In this document: positions 19,919 to 29,463 of the stretch, one piece after another
Position numbering within the stretch: the first letter of the stretch is position 1
How the letters are laid out: each line of letters starts with the position of its first letter
Assembly: GCF_007971525.1 (NCBI RefSeq)
Contig: NZ_CP042437.1
Span: 6,820,001 to 6,884,000, forward strand
Length of the DNA: 64,000 nt
From: Mucilaginibacter ginsenosidivorax
Lineage (GTDB): Bacteria > Bacteroidota > Bacteroidia > Sphingobacteriales > Sphingobacteriaceae
Direction: 5' to 3'
Program-made: the position numbers and the translations under genes
The notes under the pieces: generated by a model
Database searches by the model: none
Told to the model about the DNA's origin: nothing
What the model saw: the letters and a program-made list of their open reading frames with translations, nothing else

Positions 19919-19997
19919 CGTCATTGCGAGGTACGAAGCAATCCTGAACTATGTGGGACTTGGCATATCGGGGATTGCTTCGTACCTCGCAATGACG
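19919..19997. repeat. REP-like palindrome with perfect 26-bp arms
   Basis: Arms 19919-19944 and 19972-19997 are exact reverse complements, each containing GGTACGAAGCAATC or its complement, with a 27-nt loop. It sits between a GH95 and an alpha-galactosidase gene of the same strand. Repeats starting GTCATTGCGAGG are, from memory, scattered through many bacterial genomes. It may act as a terminator-like or mRNA-stabilising element, though no T-run follows. Only one copy is in this window. Confidence 0.85.
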
Positions 19998-20021
19998 CTT
20001 TATTATTAAAAATACTAATCA

Positions 20022-22049
20022 ATGAAAATAAGCTATAAAATAATTTTTACCTTTTCGTTAGTCATACAAACGCTGGTCAGTATTGCATCCGCCAGGCAAA
20101 CAACTACCGTGACAATTCCATACGGTAAAAGCAACAGCATTGTTTATGACCTTAAAGCCGGTACCTATAATGTTTATCATGGCAAAACAACCTTGTTTTC
20201 TAATATAACAGCCACGTTCAAAATAAAAGACTTGGCTGTAGCTACCACCGATAATTTATACCGCAAGTACGCTTCATCCCCTGTAAATGATGGTTTTGGT
20301 AAAGGCGAAAAATACGTAGTAACGCATACCGGTAATAACTTGCCAAAAATTGAACAGGTATTTTACGTTTACCCGGGCCGGGAATTTTTCCTGACCCAGG
20401 TTGTATTGTCAGGAAAAAAACTCTCGAGTAATTCTATTATTCCATTTTCCGGTAATATTCCTGCTGTTACCGGCGATGCCCGCAGCATTTTTGTGCCCTT
20501 TGATAACGATACGTTTATCCGCTACAATGCCAAAGAGTTTAAAGCCCCTTTCAGCAATACCAGCGCCGAAGTGGGTACCGTATATGATAACACCAGCCGC
20601 AACGGTTACGTAGCCGGATCTGTTGAGCACGAGATTTGGAAAACCGGGGTACGCAGCACGGCCACCGGTGAAGGCAACCGGATGGTTGTTTGGAGCGGGT
20701 ATACCGAAGAAAGCGTAACCCGCGATAATATTGAGCACGGTGATGTTAAAGGCGATATAGTGCGGTCGCCAAAGATTTTTATTGGTTATTACGATGACTG
20801 GCGTACCGGTATGGAAGAATACGCTAAAGCCAACCGCATTGCCGAACCTCCGTTTGTTTTTAACTGGATAAAACCAACACCCGTTGGCTGGAATAGCTGG
20901 GGCGTAATGCAGGAAAAACTTACCTACGAAAAAGCTACCAAAGTGGCCGATTTTTTTGCCGACAGCCTATCAGCCTTCCGCACAGGTAACACCGCTTTTA
21001 TTGATTTGGATTCCTACTGGGACTTTATGCTGAAGGGCGGCTTAGAGGGCGATTACAGCAAGCTGAAGGAGTTTGCCGACTACTGCAAAAGCAAAGGGTT
21101 GCAACCAGGAGTTTATTGGGCGCCATTTACCGATTGGGGATGGAAAGATGGTCCTGACAGAAAAGTGGCCGGCACCAACTACACCTATGGCGAAACCTGG
21201 ACAAAAGTTGGCAAAGGCTACCACGATATAGATGGTGCAAGGGCTGTTGATCCTACACATCCTGCAACGCTGCAACATATTGATTTGGTGATTGGTAAGC
21301 TGAAAGAATGCGGCTTTAAAATGATTAAAATAGATTTCCTGGGCCACGCTACTGCTGAATCCACCCATTTTTATGATCCGGCTGTTACCACAGGCATGCA
21401 GGCTTACCGTAAAGGAATGGAATACCTCATCAGCAAACTGGGCGATCAGATGCTCATTTACGCTGCCATATCGCCAAGTTTGGCGTCGGGCCGTTATGTG
21501 CATACCCGCCGCATAGCCTGCGATGCTTTTAAAAGTATCGATAATACCCAGTACACTTTAAATAGTGTAAGCTACGGCTGGTGGCAAACCTATTTGTACA
21601 ATTTTGTTGATGCCGACCATGTGGTATTAAACAACGAAAGTGAAGGGGCTAACCGTGCCCGGATGCTTTCGGCTATTATTACGGGGACGTTTATTACCGG
21701 CGATGATTTTTCGGTGCATGGGCAATGGAGTGCAAGAGCTATGCAGTGGTATCAAAACCCGGAAATATTAGCGGTGATAAAAAATGGTAAATCTTTTAAA
21801 CCGGTAGAAGGTAACACCGGCCAAAACGCATCTGAACTATTTGTTCAAAAAATCGGAAATGCCTATTATGTTGCTATATTTAATTACTCGGATAAGCCTA
21901 AGGAGTTTGCATTGGATTTTAAAAGATTAGGCCTTCCTCCGCAAAAATATAAAGTCAGCGAAATACTAAAAGGAGCCGATACCGATTTGAATGTAAAGCT
22001 TCCTGCTGCCGATGCTGCATTATATAAATTTGAATTCAAGAACCAATAA
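20022..22049 (+). CDS. Clan GH-D (GH27/GH36-like) alpha-galactosidase-like hydrolase
   Basis: Secreted TIM-barrel glycosidase of the GH27/GH36/GH31 clan. A signal peptide (about 1-26, SIASA) and an N-terminal beta-sandwich (about 30-285) precede the barrel, which opens with PVGWNSWGV near residue 290. The conserved KIDFLG block gives Asp438 as the candidate nucleophile, and Asp501 in RIACDAF is a plausible acid/base. A small C-terminal beta domain ends the protein. Sequence character differs from classical GH36 (compare the next gene), so family and sugar are less certain; alpha-galactose is likely, and beta-L-arabinopyranose is an alternative within GH27. The GH36 gene follows after 47 nt. 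Confidence 0.8.
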   Translation: MKISYKIIFTFSLVIQTLVSIASARQTTTVTIPYGKSNSIVYDLKAGTYNVYHGKTTLFSNITATFKIKDLAVATTDNLYRKYASSPVNDGFGKGEKYVVTHTGNNLPKIEQVFYVYPGREFFLTQVVLSGKKLSSNSIIPFSGNIPAVTGDARSIFVPFDNDTFIRYNAKEFKAPFSNTSAEVGTVYDNTSRNGYVAGSVEHEIWKTGVRSTATGEGNRMVVWSGYTEESVTRDNIEHGDVKGDIVRSPKIFIGYYDDWRTGMEEYAKANRIAEPPFVFNWIKPTPVGWNSWGVMQEKLTYEKATKVADFFADSLSAFRTGNTAFIDLDSYWDFMLKGGLEGDYSKLKEFADYCKSKGLQPGVYWAPFTDWGWKDGPDRKVAGTNYTYGETWTKVGKGYHDIDGARAVDPTHPATLQHIDLVIGKLKECGFKMIKIDFLGHATAESTHFYDPAVTTGMQAYRKGMEYLISKLGDQMLIYAAISPSLASGRYVHTRRIACDAFKSIDNTQYTLNSVSYGWWQTYLYNFVDADHVVLNNESEGANRARMLSAIITGTFITGDDFSVHGQWSARAMQWYQNPEILAVIKNGKSFKPVEGNTGQNASELFVQKIGNAYYVAIFNYSDKPKEFALDFKRLGLPPQKYKVSEILKGADTDLNVKLPAADAALYKFEFKNQ

Positions 22050-22096
22050 TCAATAAATTTAACCTTATTTGTACCTGATAAATAACCTATAAAAAA

Positions 22097-24304
22097 TTGA
22101 AAAAGAAGTTAATAAACAAAGTACTGCCATTTGGTGTGGTGCTTGTAAGTTCGGTTGTGATGGCTATGGGAAGCCACGCCCAAACTGTTACTATTCCTGT
22201 AGAAACGCAAAATAATGCCCTGGTGCTGCAAACCGATGGCGATAAAACCCTTAAAATGGTTTATTTCGGCAGCAAGCTGGGTAACGCCAAAGAGTATGAA
22301 CAAATTGGTAAAATGTACCGACAGGCCGATGACTCAGGTGTGTTAACTGAAGCCTATATGGCATCAGGTTCGCAAAGCCTGGCCGAACCGGCAATAACGG
22401 TTACACATACCGATGGTAATAAATCCCTCAACCTAATTTATGTAAGCCACACCGTTACCAAAGTTGATGAAGATGTGAGCCTGCTGGCTGTTAACCTGAA
22501 AGATCCTGTTTATCCGTTTGAAGTAACATTATATTATAAAACCTATTTTAAAGAGGACGTTACCGAACAATGGTCGGTAATAAAACATAACGAAAAGGGT
22601 GAAGTAACGCTAAACAAATATGCATCAGCCAATCTTAATTTAAAAGGTAATGGCTTTTGGCTTAAACAATATCATGGTAACTGGGCATTGGAGATGCAGC
22701 CAGAAGAAGCAAAGCTAACCCACGGCATTAAAACTATTGATAGCAAGCTGGGCACCCGCGCCAATTTGTATGAGCCATCGATGTTCATGGTATCTATGGA
22801 TAAACCGGCTACCGAGGATGAAGGCAAAGTAGTGCTGGGCGCGCTGGAATGGTCGGGTAATTTTAAAATCGACCTGGAGCTGGATGTATCAAATAACCTA
22901 AGGGTTATTGCCGGTATTAACAACGCAGCTGCCGAGTATCACCTCAAACCAGCTCAGGAATTTACCACGCCGGCGTTTGTTTATACTTACTCCGATCATG
23001 GCAAGGGAGATGCCAGCCGCAAGCTGCAACGCTGGGCACGCAAATATAAAATTGTTGACGGGCAGGGCGATAGACTTACCTTGCTGAACAACTGGGAGTC
23101 GACTTATTTTGATTTTAACGAAAGCAAACTGTTTGGTTTATTAAAAGATACAAAAAAATTAGGAGTCGATCTGTTTTTGTTGGACGATGGCTGGTTTGGC
23201 AATAAATTTCCACGTAATGGCGATCATGCAGGTTTAGGCGATTGGCAGGAAAATAAGTTGAAATTACCTAACGGGATCGGATCGTTGGTAAAAGAGGCAA
23301 CGGCTGATGGCGTAAAATTTGGCATCTGGATTGAGCCCGAAATGGTTAACCCCAAAAGTGAGCTTTACAGCAAACATCCAGATTGGGTGATAAAACAACC
23401 AAACCGTCCCGAAAAATATTTCCGCAACCAGTTGGTGTTGGATCTTGCCAATCCTAAGGTACAGGATTTTGTATTTGGGATAGTGGATGACCTGTTTACC
23501 AAAAATCCTACCCTCGCCTATATTAAATGGGATTGCAACGCGGTGATCTATAATGCATATTCGGCTTATCTGAAAAAGGATCAATCGCATTTGTATACCG
23601 ACTATGTTTTCGGTTTGTATAAAGTATTGGAACGTGTCAGGGCAAAATATCCCAAAGTACCTTTGATGCTATGCTCCGGCGGCGGTGGCCGTGTTGATTA
23701 TGGTGCACTCAAATACTTTACCGAGTTTTGGCCAAGTGATAACACCGAACCCTTAGAAAGGGTGTTTATCCAATGGGAGTATTCCTACTTTTACCCGGCT
23801 ATGACCAGCTCAAACCACGTTACCGACTGGGGTAAACAGCCAATAAAATTCCGCACAGATGTAGCGATGATGGGTAAACTTGGTTTTGATATTGTGGTAA
23901 GTAAATTAAGTGAGCAAGACCTTGACTATGTGCACGATGCCCTTAAAAATTACGAATACCTGAAAGATGCCATCTGGCACGGCGATCAATATCGCCTGCA
24001 ATCGCCATGGGATAACGATGCAGCTTCTATCATGTATGTTAACGATAGCAAGTCAAAAGCGGTAGTATTTAACTATTTGGTTAATAATCGTTACGGAGCT
24101 GGAACAAAGGTGCCTATCCGCTTGAAAGGCCTCGATCCGCAAAAAAAATACCTGGTTAAAGAAATTAACCTTTATCCAGGCTCCAACTCATCTATCGAAA
24201 ATAACCTGGTTTTAACAGGCGATTTTTTAATGACCGTAGGCATCAACCCCGATGTTAACAGCGGCAGAACAAGCGTTGTTTTACAGCTTGAAGAAAGCAG
24301 GTAA
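22097..24304 (+). CDS. GH36-family alpha-galactosidase
   Basis: Retaining alpha-galactosidase, secreted to the periplasm. The predicted start is TTG, leading into MKKKLINKVLPFGVVL and a signal peptide ending SHAQ. An N-terminal beta-supersandwich is followed by the barrel with LLDDGWFG, GIWIEPEMVNP, YIKWDCN (nucleophile Asp479) and FWPSDNTEPLER (acid/base Asp548); the order and spacing are those of GH36 subgroup I. Length 735 aa fits. It closes the locus, since a terminator follows within 20 nt. Terminal alpha-1,6-galactose is the usual substrate of the family. Confidence 0.95.
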   Translation: MKKKLINKVLPFGVVLVSSVVMAMGSHAQTVTIPVETQNNALVLQTDGDKTLKMVYFGSKLGNAKEYEQIGKMYRQADDSGVLTEAYMASGSQSLAEPAITVTHTDGNKSLNLIYVSHTVTKVDEDVSLLAVNLKDPVYPFEVTLYYKTYFKEDVTEQWSVIKHNEKGEVTLNKYASANLNLKGNGFWLKQYHGNWALEMQPEEAKLTHGIKTIDSKLGTRANLYEPSMFMVSMDKPATEDEGKVVLGALEWSGNFKIDLELDVSNNLRVIAGINNAAAEYHLKPAQEFTTPAFVYTYSDHGKGDASRKLQRWARKYKIVDGQGDRLTLLNNWESTYFDFNESKLFGLLKDTKKLGVDLFLLDDGWFGNKFPRNGDHAGLGDWQENKLKLPNGIGSLVKEATADGVKFGIWIEPEMVNPKSELYSKHPDWVIKQPNRPEKYFRNQLVLDLANPKVQDFVFGIVDDLFTKNPTLAYIKWDCNAVIYNAYSAYLKKDQSHLYTDYVFGLYKVLERVRAKYPKVPLMLCSGGGGRVDYGALKYFTEFWPSDNTEPLERVFIQWEYSYFYPAMTSSNHVTDWGKQPIKFRTDVAMMGKLGFDIVVSKLSEQDLDYVHDALKNYEYLKDAIWHGDQYRLQSPWDNDAASIMYVNDSKSKAVVFNYLVNNRYGAGTKVPIRLKGLDPQKKYLVKEINLYPGSNSSIENNLVLTGDFLMTVGINPDVNSGRTSVVLQLEESR

Positions 24305-24319
24305 CAAGGATGTTATGTA

Positions 24320-24366
24320 ACAAGGCTGCAACAGTTTAAAATAAACCGTTGCAGCCTTGTATTTTT
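24320..24366 (+). terminator. Intrinsic terminator after GH36
   Basis: The 13-bp perfect arms ACAAGGCTGCAAC (24320-24332) and its complement (24348-24360) surround an A/T loop that itself can add GTTT/AAAC pairs. A short T-run follows. It marks the end of the hydrolase cluster. Confidence 0.88.
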
Positions 24367-24496
24367 AGCAAGGTTAATTACTGTCAGTTTTACAAGTTTA
24401 AATAGATAGCTTTAAGTTATAGCCCGTTTTGCAACTTATAAATTAAGGCTTAAGACTTTTTAACTCTGGACTTAACCCAGCTACATCTGCCTTACC

Positions 24497-27304
24497 ATGA
24501 AAAAAACTTTACTCTGTTTATTTGTATTGATGTTTGCCGCCACAGGCTATGCCCAAAACCGCCGGGGAGGTGGCAATGGGAACGGAAACAATGGCGCCGG
24601 TAATTTCGGGAGGCAACGCGGTACAACAGATCAAAAAGGTCCTTTGCCTTTCAGGGAAGTTTATGGGGTAGTTAAGGATACCGCAAATAAAAAACTGGAA
24701 GGGGCAACTATTAAGCTGGTATCGGCTACAGATAGTATGGTTACCAGCACAGGGCCAACAGGTAAGTTCAGATTTGGGAAGGTTAAGTCGGCCACGTTTG
24801 TGATTACCGTTACCAGCGTGGGGTTTCAAACGATAGTACGCAAGATGCTGAACAACGACGAATCACGTAGCCTTGAGCTTGATGCCTTTGTTTTAAAGCC
24901 GCAGCAGCATATGCTGGGCGAGGTGGTGATAAACGGCGAACCAAGTGTAACTTATAAAGCAGATACGGTTGAATACCGTGCAAGCGATTACAAGGTACGC
25001 CCGAACGCAACTGTTGACGAGCTGATTAAAAAAATGGAGGGTGTAGAAGTTGCGAAAGACGGAACGGTTACCCACCAGGGGCAAGCAGTAGTAAAAGCCA
25101 GGCTGAACGGCAAAGACTATATAGGTGGCGATGTAGCGCAAGCAATTAAAAATTTGCCTGCAGATATTGTAGATAAAATCCAGATTGTTGATGATTATGG
25201 TGACCAGGCCGCCCGGACCGGGATTAAAGATGGTGATCCGCAGAAAGTACTTAATATCACTACCAGGGCCGATAGATCGGTAGGTAATGTTGGCCGGTTA
25301 AGCGCGGGTGTAGGTAGTGATGATCGTTATGATAACCGTTTGTTTTTTCAGCGGATAAACGGCAACGAACAGATAGGGCTGATAGGTAGTTTTGTAAACA
25401 CGGTAAATGGGGTTTCGGGCGGAACAGGGGGCGGCAGCGGTGGTACTACCAAAACAGGCGGCCCCAATATCAGCTACCGGAGCTATCTCACCAAAAAGAT
25501 ACAAATAAATACCAGCTACAATTATAATTTCAGAGACGTTAATTCTATTAACCATAGCGATGGCCAACAGTTTAGCACATTGGGCACCACCAATTTTATC
25601 AGGAACTCCAATTCGCAGAATAATAACAAAACTCATAATGTGAACCTGGAACTGGAGTATAATATTGATAGTGCCAACTACCTGAAAGTTACACCCAATT
25701 TTAGCTACTCGGGCGTAAATTCAACAAACACATCTCAAAGTTTTAAAACCGGCCTTATTCACCAGGATATTCTGGGGCTAACCGGTAGCAATAATACTGT
25801 GCCCAGTTGGGGCGCTATTGTGTTTTATCAGCATTTATTTAAAAAGCCAAAGCGCAACCTGTCGTTTCAGGTAAGTTACAATCGCTCTGATAACAAAACA
25901 GCTAACGAGCAGGACAACAACATTATTTACTACCAGGACTCAACCAATCATGTTTTAAAAGATTCGTTGGTAAACCGCCATATTAGTCGCAGCAACCTGA
26001 GTAAGAATTTCAGAACCAGTTTTACTTATGTTGAACCGCTTACAGATGTATCGCAACTGGAGTTTAATGCGCAGGTAAATTCGCGCAGTTATGATAACCA
26101 GGCTTATACCTACAACATAGATTCGCTGGGCAGGCGCAACCTGGTCGACTCGCTGAGCAATGTTTTCAGATATTCATTTACCGAAACCCGGCTGGCTCTT
26201 AATTACCGTGTCAATCAAAAAAAATACAATATTTCGTTAGGCGTTACCGGTGTGCCAACCGTTTTGGATGGTACAAAAATAACCGGCGGGGTGGTAAGCA
26301 CACATCGTACTAATTTTAACCTGATACCGATAGCGCGCTTTCAGTACGTGTGGTCAAAACAGGAGCGTTTTTCGGTTAACTACTCAGGTAGCCCGCAGGA
26401 GCCAACATTTAACCAGATTCAACCCGTGCGTGATGAATCCAATCCGCAAAACCCGGTTGTGGGTAACCCTGATTTGAAACCATCATTCAGGAACTCCATT
26501 AACCTGCAATACAATAATTACATAGTCGATTCAAAGTTCAACGTATCGGCCAACGCCAATGTAAGTTTTATCAAAAACCAGATTGTTACCAATACGGTGC
26601 AGATAGCCGATACCCTTGGTGCTTTAAAAAACGAAACGCATTACATAAACTTAAATGGCAGTTACAACATTGGCGGTAACTACAATATATCAAAACAACT
26701 GGCCGATCGAAAGTATAACTTATCACTCAATGGTACAATTAACTACGGACATGGCATATCCATGAGTAACAATGTACAAAACTTCAACACTACCTGGCAT
26801 TTTAATGAGCGCTTAGGCCCTCAAATAAACCCAAGTGAATCGGTGGAGATAAATCCTTATGTTTCCTATGATGTGGCAAAATCATATTTTACATTGCCCC
26901 ATTCGGTAAATACCAATATCAGCACAACGGCGTTGGCAATTGATGGAAAATTTTATTTCCTTACCGGCCGCACAGCTACTTTTGGATACATCGCCAACAA
27001 AAACTTTGTTAAAGGGATTTCGCAAAACCTTACGCGTAACCCATTGGTAATTAACGCTTACATTGAACAACAGTTTTTTAAGCGCCGCAACCTTACCCTT
27101 ACGTTCCAGGTGTTTGATATTTTAAAACAAAACAACTTTATTAGCCAGGTAACTACCGAAAATTCGGTAACCAATACCCTCAGTAACGCGCAAAGCCGTT
27201 ATTTCATGTTTAGTGCCAAACTAAACCTCCAAAAATGGACAGGCTCGCCAATGCGCCACGGACAGCGGATGAAAAGGAGAGGAGATGGGAGCTTTATTGA
27301 GTAG
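24497..27304 (+). CDS. Outer membrane beta-barrel protein with carboxypeptidase-regulatory and TonB-plug domains
   Basis: Outer-membrane receptor-like protein, not SusC type. Signal peptide 1-19 (ATGYAQ) is followed by a Gly/Asn/Arg-rich linker (about 20-45). A carboxypeptidase-regulatory-like domain (about 54-130) precedes a plug domain (about 140-250: GVEVAKDGTVTHQGQAVVKA and NLPADIVDKIQIVDDYGDQA) and a large barrel. The Gly-rich N-terminus and this plug are typical of the OMP_b-brl_3 group in Bacteroidota. No partner lipoprotein lies beside it, so substrate is unknown (peptide, metal chelate or other). It is transcribed alone, between a terminator and a convergent operon. Confidence 0.88.
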   Translation: MKKTLLCLFVLMFAATGYAQNRRGGGNGNGNNGAGNFGRQRGTTDQKGPLPFREVYGVVKDTANKKLEGATIKLVSATDSMVTSTGPTGKFRFGKVKSATFVITVTSVGFQTIVRKMLNNDESRSLELDAFVLKPQQHMLGEVVINGEPSVTYKADTVEYRASDYKVRPNATVDELIKKMEGVEVAKDGTVTHQGQAVVKARLNGKDYIGGDVAQAIKNLPADIVDKIQIVDDYGDQAARTGIKDGDPQKVLNITTRADRSVGNVGRLSAGVGSDDRYDNRLFFQRINGNEQIGLIGSFVNTVNGVSGGTGGGSGGTTKTGGPNISYRSYLTKKIQINTSYNYNFRDVNSINHSDGQQFSTLGTTNFIRNSNSQNNNKTHNVNLELEYNIDSANYLKVTPNFSYSGVNSTNTSQSFKTGLIHQDILGLTGSNNTVPSWGAIVFYQHLFKKPKRNLSFQVSYNRSDNKTANEQDNNIIYYQDSTNHVLKDSLVNRHISRSNLSKNFRTSFTYVEPLTDVSQLEFNAQVNSRSYDNQAYTYNIDSLGRRNLVDSLSNVFRYSFTETRLALNYRVNQKKYNISLGVTGVPTVLDGTKITGGVVSTHRTNFNLIPIARFQYVWSKQERFSVNYSGSPQEPTFNQIQPVRDESNPQNPVVGNPDLKPSFRNSINLQYNNYIVDSKFNVSANANVSFIKNQIVTNTVQIADTLGALKNETHYINLNGSYNIGGNYNISKQLADRKYNLSLNGTINYGHGISMSNNVQNFNTTWHFNERLGPQINPSESVEINPYVSYDVAKSYFTLPHSVNTNISTTALAIDGKFYFLTGRTATFGYIANKNFVKGISQNLTRNPLVINAYIEQQFFKRRNLTLTFQVFDILKQNNFISQVTTENSVTNTLSNAQSRYFMFSAKLNLQKWTGSPMRHGQRMKRRGDGSFIE

Positions 27305-27335
27305 GGGAGCTTTTTGATTATCTGTTTTAATAAAG

Positions 27336-27377
27336 CCCTCCCTTCCGGGGAGGGTTTGAGAGGGGCTTGAAGCCCCC
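27336..27377. terminator. Double hairpin, bidirectional terminator or REP-like element
   Basis: CCCTCCC (27336-27342) pairs with GGGAGGG (27348-27354), and GGGGCTT (27362-27368) with AAGCCCC (27370-27376). The element lies between convergent genes and ends next to the response-regulator stop. AGAGGGGCTTGAA here also occurs inside the MITE-like element near 51.5 kb, suggesting a genomic repeat family. Confidence 0.65.
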
Positions 27378-28031
27378 TTATATCTTTATCAATTCCTGCT
27401 TCAGGGCGGCAATTACCAGTCCTGTTCGCGATTTAGTTTCAAACTTTTGGAACAAGGCTTCGCGGTAATTATCTATCGTGTGCGGGCTTAAGTTCATCAT
27501 ATCGGCTATTTGCTTGTACGTAAGGTCGCTGCAGCAAAGCTCAAGGAATTTTAATTCGTTGGCATTTACTTCAACCTGCTGGGTTTTTACAGGCTGATTG
27601 TTTTGAATATTGCGTAACAGTTTGCCGCTTACCAGCTCATTAATATAAAATGATTGTTTAGCGATGCCGGTGATAGCGTCAATCAAATCAGAAGCCCGTG
27701 ATTGCTTGAGCATATAACCGCCGGCGCCGCTTTTAAGCATGCCTATAATCGGCTTATCTTCTTCAAACATACTTAGTGCCAGTACTTTTATTTCAGGATG
27801 GTTTTCTTTAATCCATTTGGTGCTTTCGTAGCCATCCATCAGGGGCATGGTAATATCCATCAGGATCACTTCCGGCAGGGGGTGTCGGGATAACTTTTGG
27901 ATCATATCCTGGCCGTTTTCGGCGTCAAAAATCACATTTATTTTGCCCGAATCGGTAAGCAGGCTTACCAGGCCCTGTCTAAAAAGGGTATGATCGTCAA
28001 CAATAACAATATCTATTTTGTCTGCGTACAT
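27378..28031 (-). CDS. NarL/FixJ-type LuxR-family response regulator
   Basis: DNA-binding response regulator. The receiver domain (about 5-122) has the acidic pair VDDH and phospho-acceptor Asp59 in ILMDITMPLMDG, with the Lys in MLKQSRAS. The C-terminal LuxR-type helix-turn-helix (about 150-212) contains ELCCSDLTYKQIADMMNLSP. It is encoded 6 nt after its kinase, so the pair is functionally linked. Targets are unknown; it could act on the adjacent outer-membrane protein gene. It ends at the double hairpin. Confidence 0.95.
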   Translation of the reverse strand: MYADKIDIVIVDDHTLFRQGLVSLLTDSGKINVIFDAENGQDMIQKLSRHPLPEVILMDITMPLMDGYESTKWIKENHPEIKVLALSMFEEDKPIIGMLKSGAGGYMLKQSRASDLIDAITGIAKQSFYINELVSGKLLRNIQNNQPVKTQQVEVNANELKFLELCCSDLTYKQIADMMNLSPHTIDNYREALFQKFETKSRTGLVIAALKQELIKI

Positions 28032-28037
28032 TAAAAT

Positions 28038-28844
28038 TTAGTAGGGTATAGTTATAATAATTTCTGATCCGCTTTCCGGGGCCGAATTAATAAAGGCTGT
28101 TCCGTTAATCATGGCTGCCCGTTTTGTTATATTATGCAGGCCCATCCCGGATTTTCTTTTTAAGGTTTCTTCAACATTAAAACCTTTGCCGTTATCACGG
28201 ATTGTTAACTTAAATGAATTTTCAATCTGCTCTAAAGTTATAAATATTTCGGTTGCTTTTGCGTGCTGTATAATGTTATTTATAATCTCCTGGAACAACC
28301 TAAAAAGGATAGTTTCCTGACCGCTATCGGGATTAAAGGTCCCGAAATCCCTCTTTTCGAAATTGATCTTAAATTTGTCTGATCGTTGCAGCCATTCCAG
28401 TTCAAATTCAATAGCTGCGGCCAACCCGCGGTTTACCAGCTCTTCGCCGTGCAACAGGCGCGATAAGGCTTTTACTTCTTTAATTGACCTTGTTGTCAAC
28501 TCATCAATAAACGCAAGTTTTTCGGCAGATTTATCCGTGTTATTCAGGTCGATAGAGCTTAACGTGATGGTGGTAATACTCAGCAATTGCCCTATATTAT
28601 CGTGCAGATCGTAGGCAATGGTTTTAAGTGTTTGCTCCTGTACTTCTATCTGGGTTTTAAGCAGCTCATTTTCATATGTTTTTTGCATTAGCAATTTCTC
28701 CTCCTGATGTTTCTTCTTTTTGCGATTGTACGAAGCAACATAAATGATCAGGAAGAGTGGGGCAATCAGGAAAATAAGGGATGTTAGCCCAATCAGGAAG
28801 ATGATTTCCTGCGAAGATATCTGCATAAAAAAGCGTATGTCCAA
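28038..28844 (-). CDS. Sensor histidine kinase (NarL-partner type)
   Basis: Membrane histidine kinase with one N-terminal membrane segment (about 14-37), a coiled linker (about 41-72), a dimerisation helix with phospho-acceptor His81 in DLHDNIGQLL, and a HATPase domain with NNIIQHAKATEI, RDNGKGF and GMGLHNITKRA. There is no extracellular sensor domain, so the signal probably comes through a partner. Its start overlaps the upstream membrane-protein gene by 52 nt; a second ATG at 28826 would cut this to 34 nt. The 268 aa length is short but normal for the 7TM-less LytS/NarX-like Bacteroidota kinases. Confidence 0.93.
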   Translation of the reverse strand: MDIRFFMQISSQEIIFLIGLTSLIFLIAPLFLIIYVASYNRKKKKHQEEKLLMQKTYENELLKTQIEVQEQTLKTIAYDLHDNIGQLLSITTITLSSIDLNNTDKSAEKLAFIDELTTRSIKEVKALSRLLHGEELVNRGLAAAIEFELEWLQRSDKFKINFEKRDFGTFNPDSGQETILFRLFQEIINNIIQHAKATEIFITLEQIENSFKLTIRDNGKGFNVEETLKRKSGMGLHNITKRAAMINGTAFINSAPESGSEIIITIPY

Positions 28845-29449
28845 AAAGAGTATAAGGTTATGTTTAATAAAATAAAAATATAATACCGGATGGAAAGTTG
28901 GTTATTAATAGGTTTTAAGCTGGAAAGATAATCGAAAAAAATGTTGCAGGTTGTGCTGCCGAAGTAAAAAAACAGCGATCCGCTTACCCACCAAAAGGGT
29001 GCAGAAAATGCAAGCCGGTCAAAGTTTTCATCCATCAGTTTAAGATAGTAATAATAAAGGCTTGCCAGTACAAATACAACCGACATAACGGTTGCCGTTA
29101 TTGAAACAAATGCCTTAAAATGGGTCATCACCAGTTCTGCCAGGTAGGTGGCTATAAAAATGACATACCATGTAATAAGCCATTTGCCTGTGTTTTTAAA
29201 TGGCTTATATAAACTATAAAAAGTGTAGCCAGTAATACCACATTCAACCAGTAAAAAAGCATTGTACAGGTTATAATTAGGCACGTGCGCTACTTTGCGC
29301 ATGTATACACCGGTTACTTCAACAAGGCAGGTTAGCAGCAGGTATGGGATAAACAGCTTCCAGGCTGTATCCTTATCTTTTATTAAAAAAATAAAGGCAG
29401 CCAGGAAGCACATAAATTCACACCCGGTATTTATGGTGATGAACATCAT
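28793..29449 (-). CDS. Polytopic membrane protein of unknown function upstream of the kinase
   Basis: I do not recognise a named family. The 218 residues contain about six or seven hydrophobic segments (near 10-24, 32-48, 62-80, 89-108, 116-136, 150-168, 184-208) and almost no soluble domain. It overlaps the kinase gene by 52 nt and follows a lipoprotein gene by 14 nt. This arrangement suggests it provides the membrane sensing part for the sensor-poor kinase; that role is inferred only from the overlap and the kinase lacking an input domain. Confidence 0.75.
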   Translation of the reverse strand: MMFITINTGCEFMCFLAAFIFLIKDKDTAWKLFIPYLLLTCLVEVTGVYMRKVAHVPNYNLYNAFLLVECGITGYTFYSLYKPFKNTGKWLITWYVIFIATYLAELVMTHFKAFVSITATVMSVVFVLASLYYYYLKLMDENFDRLAFSAPFWWVSGSLFFYFGSTTCNIFFDYLSSLKPINNQLSIRYYIFILLNITLYSFWTYAFLCRYLRRKSSS

Positions 29450-29463
29450 TTGTTTTAGTTGAT

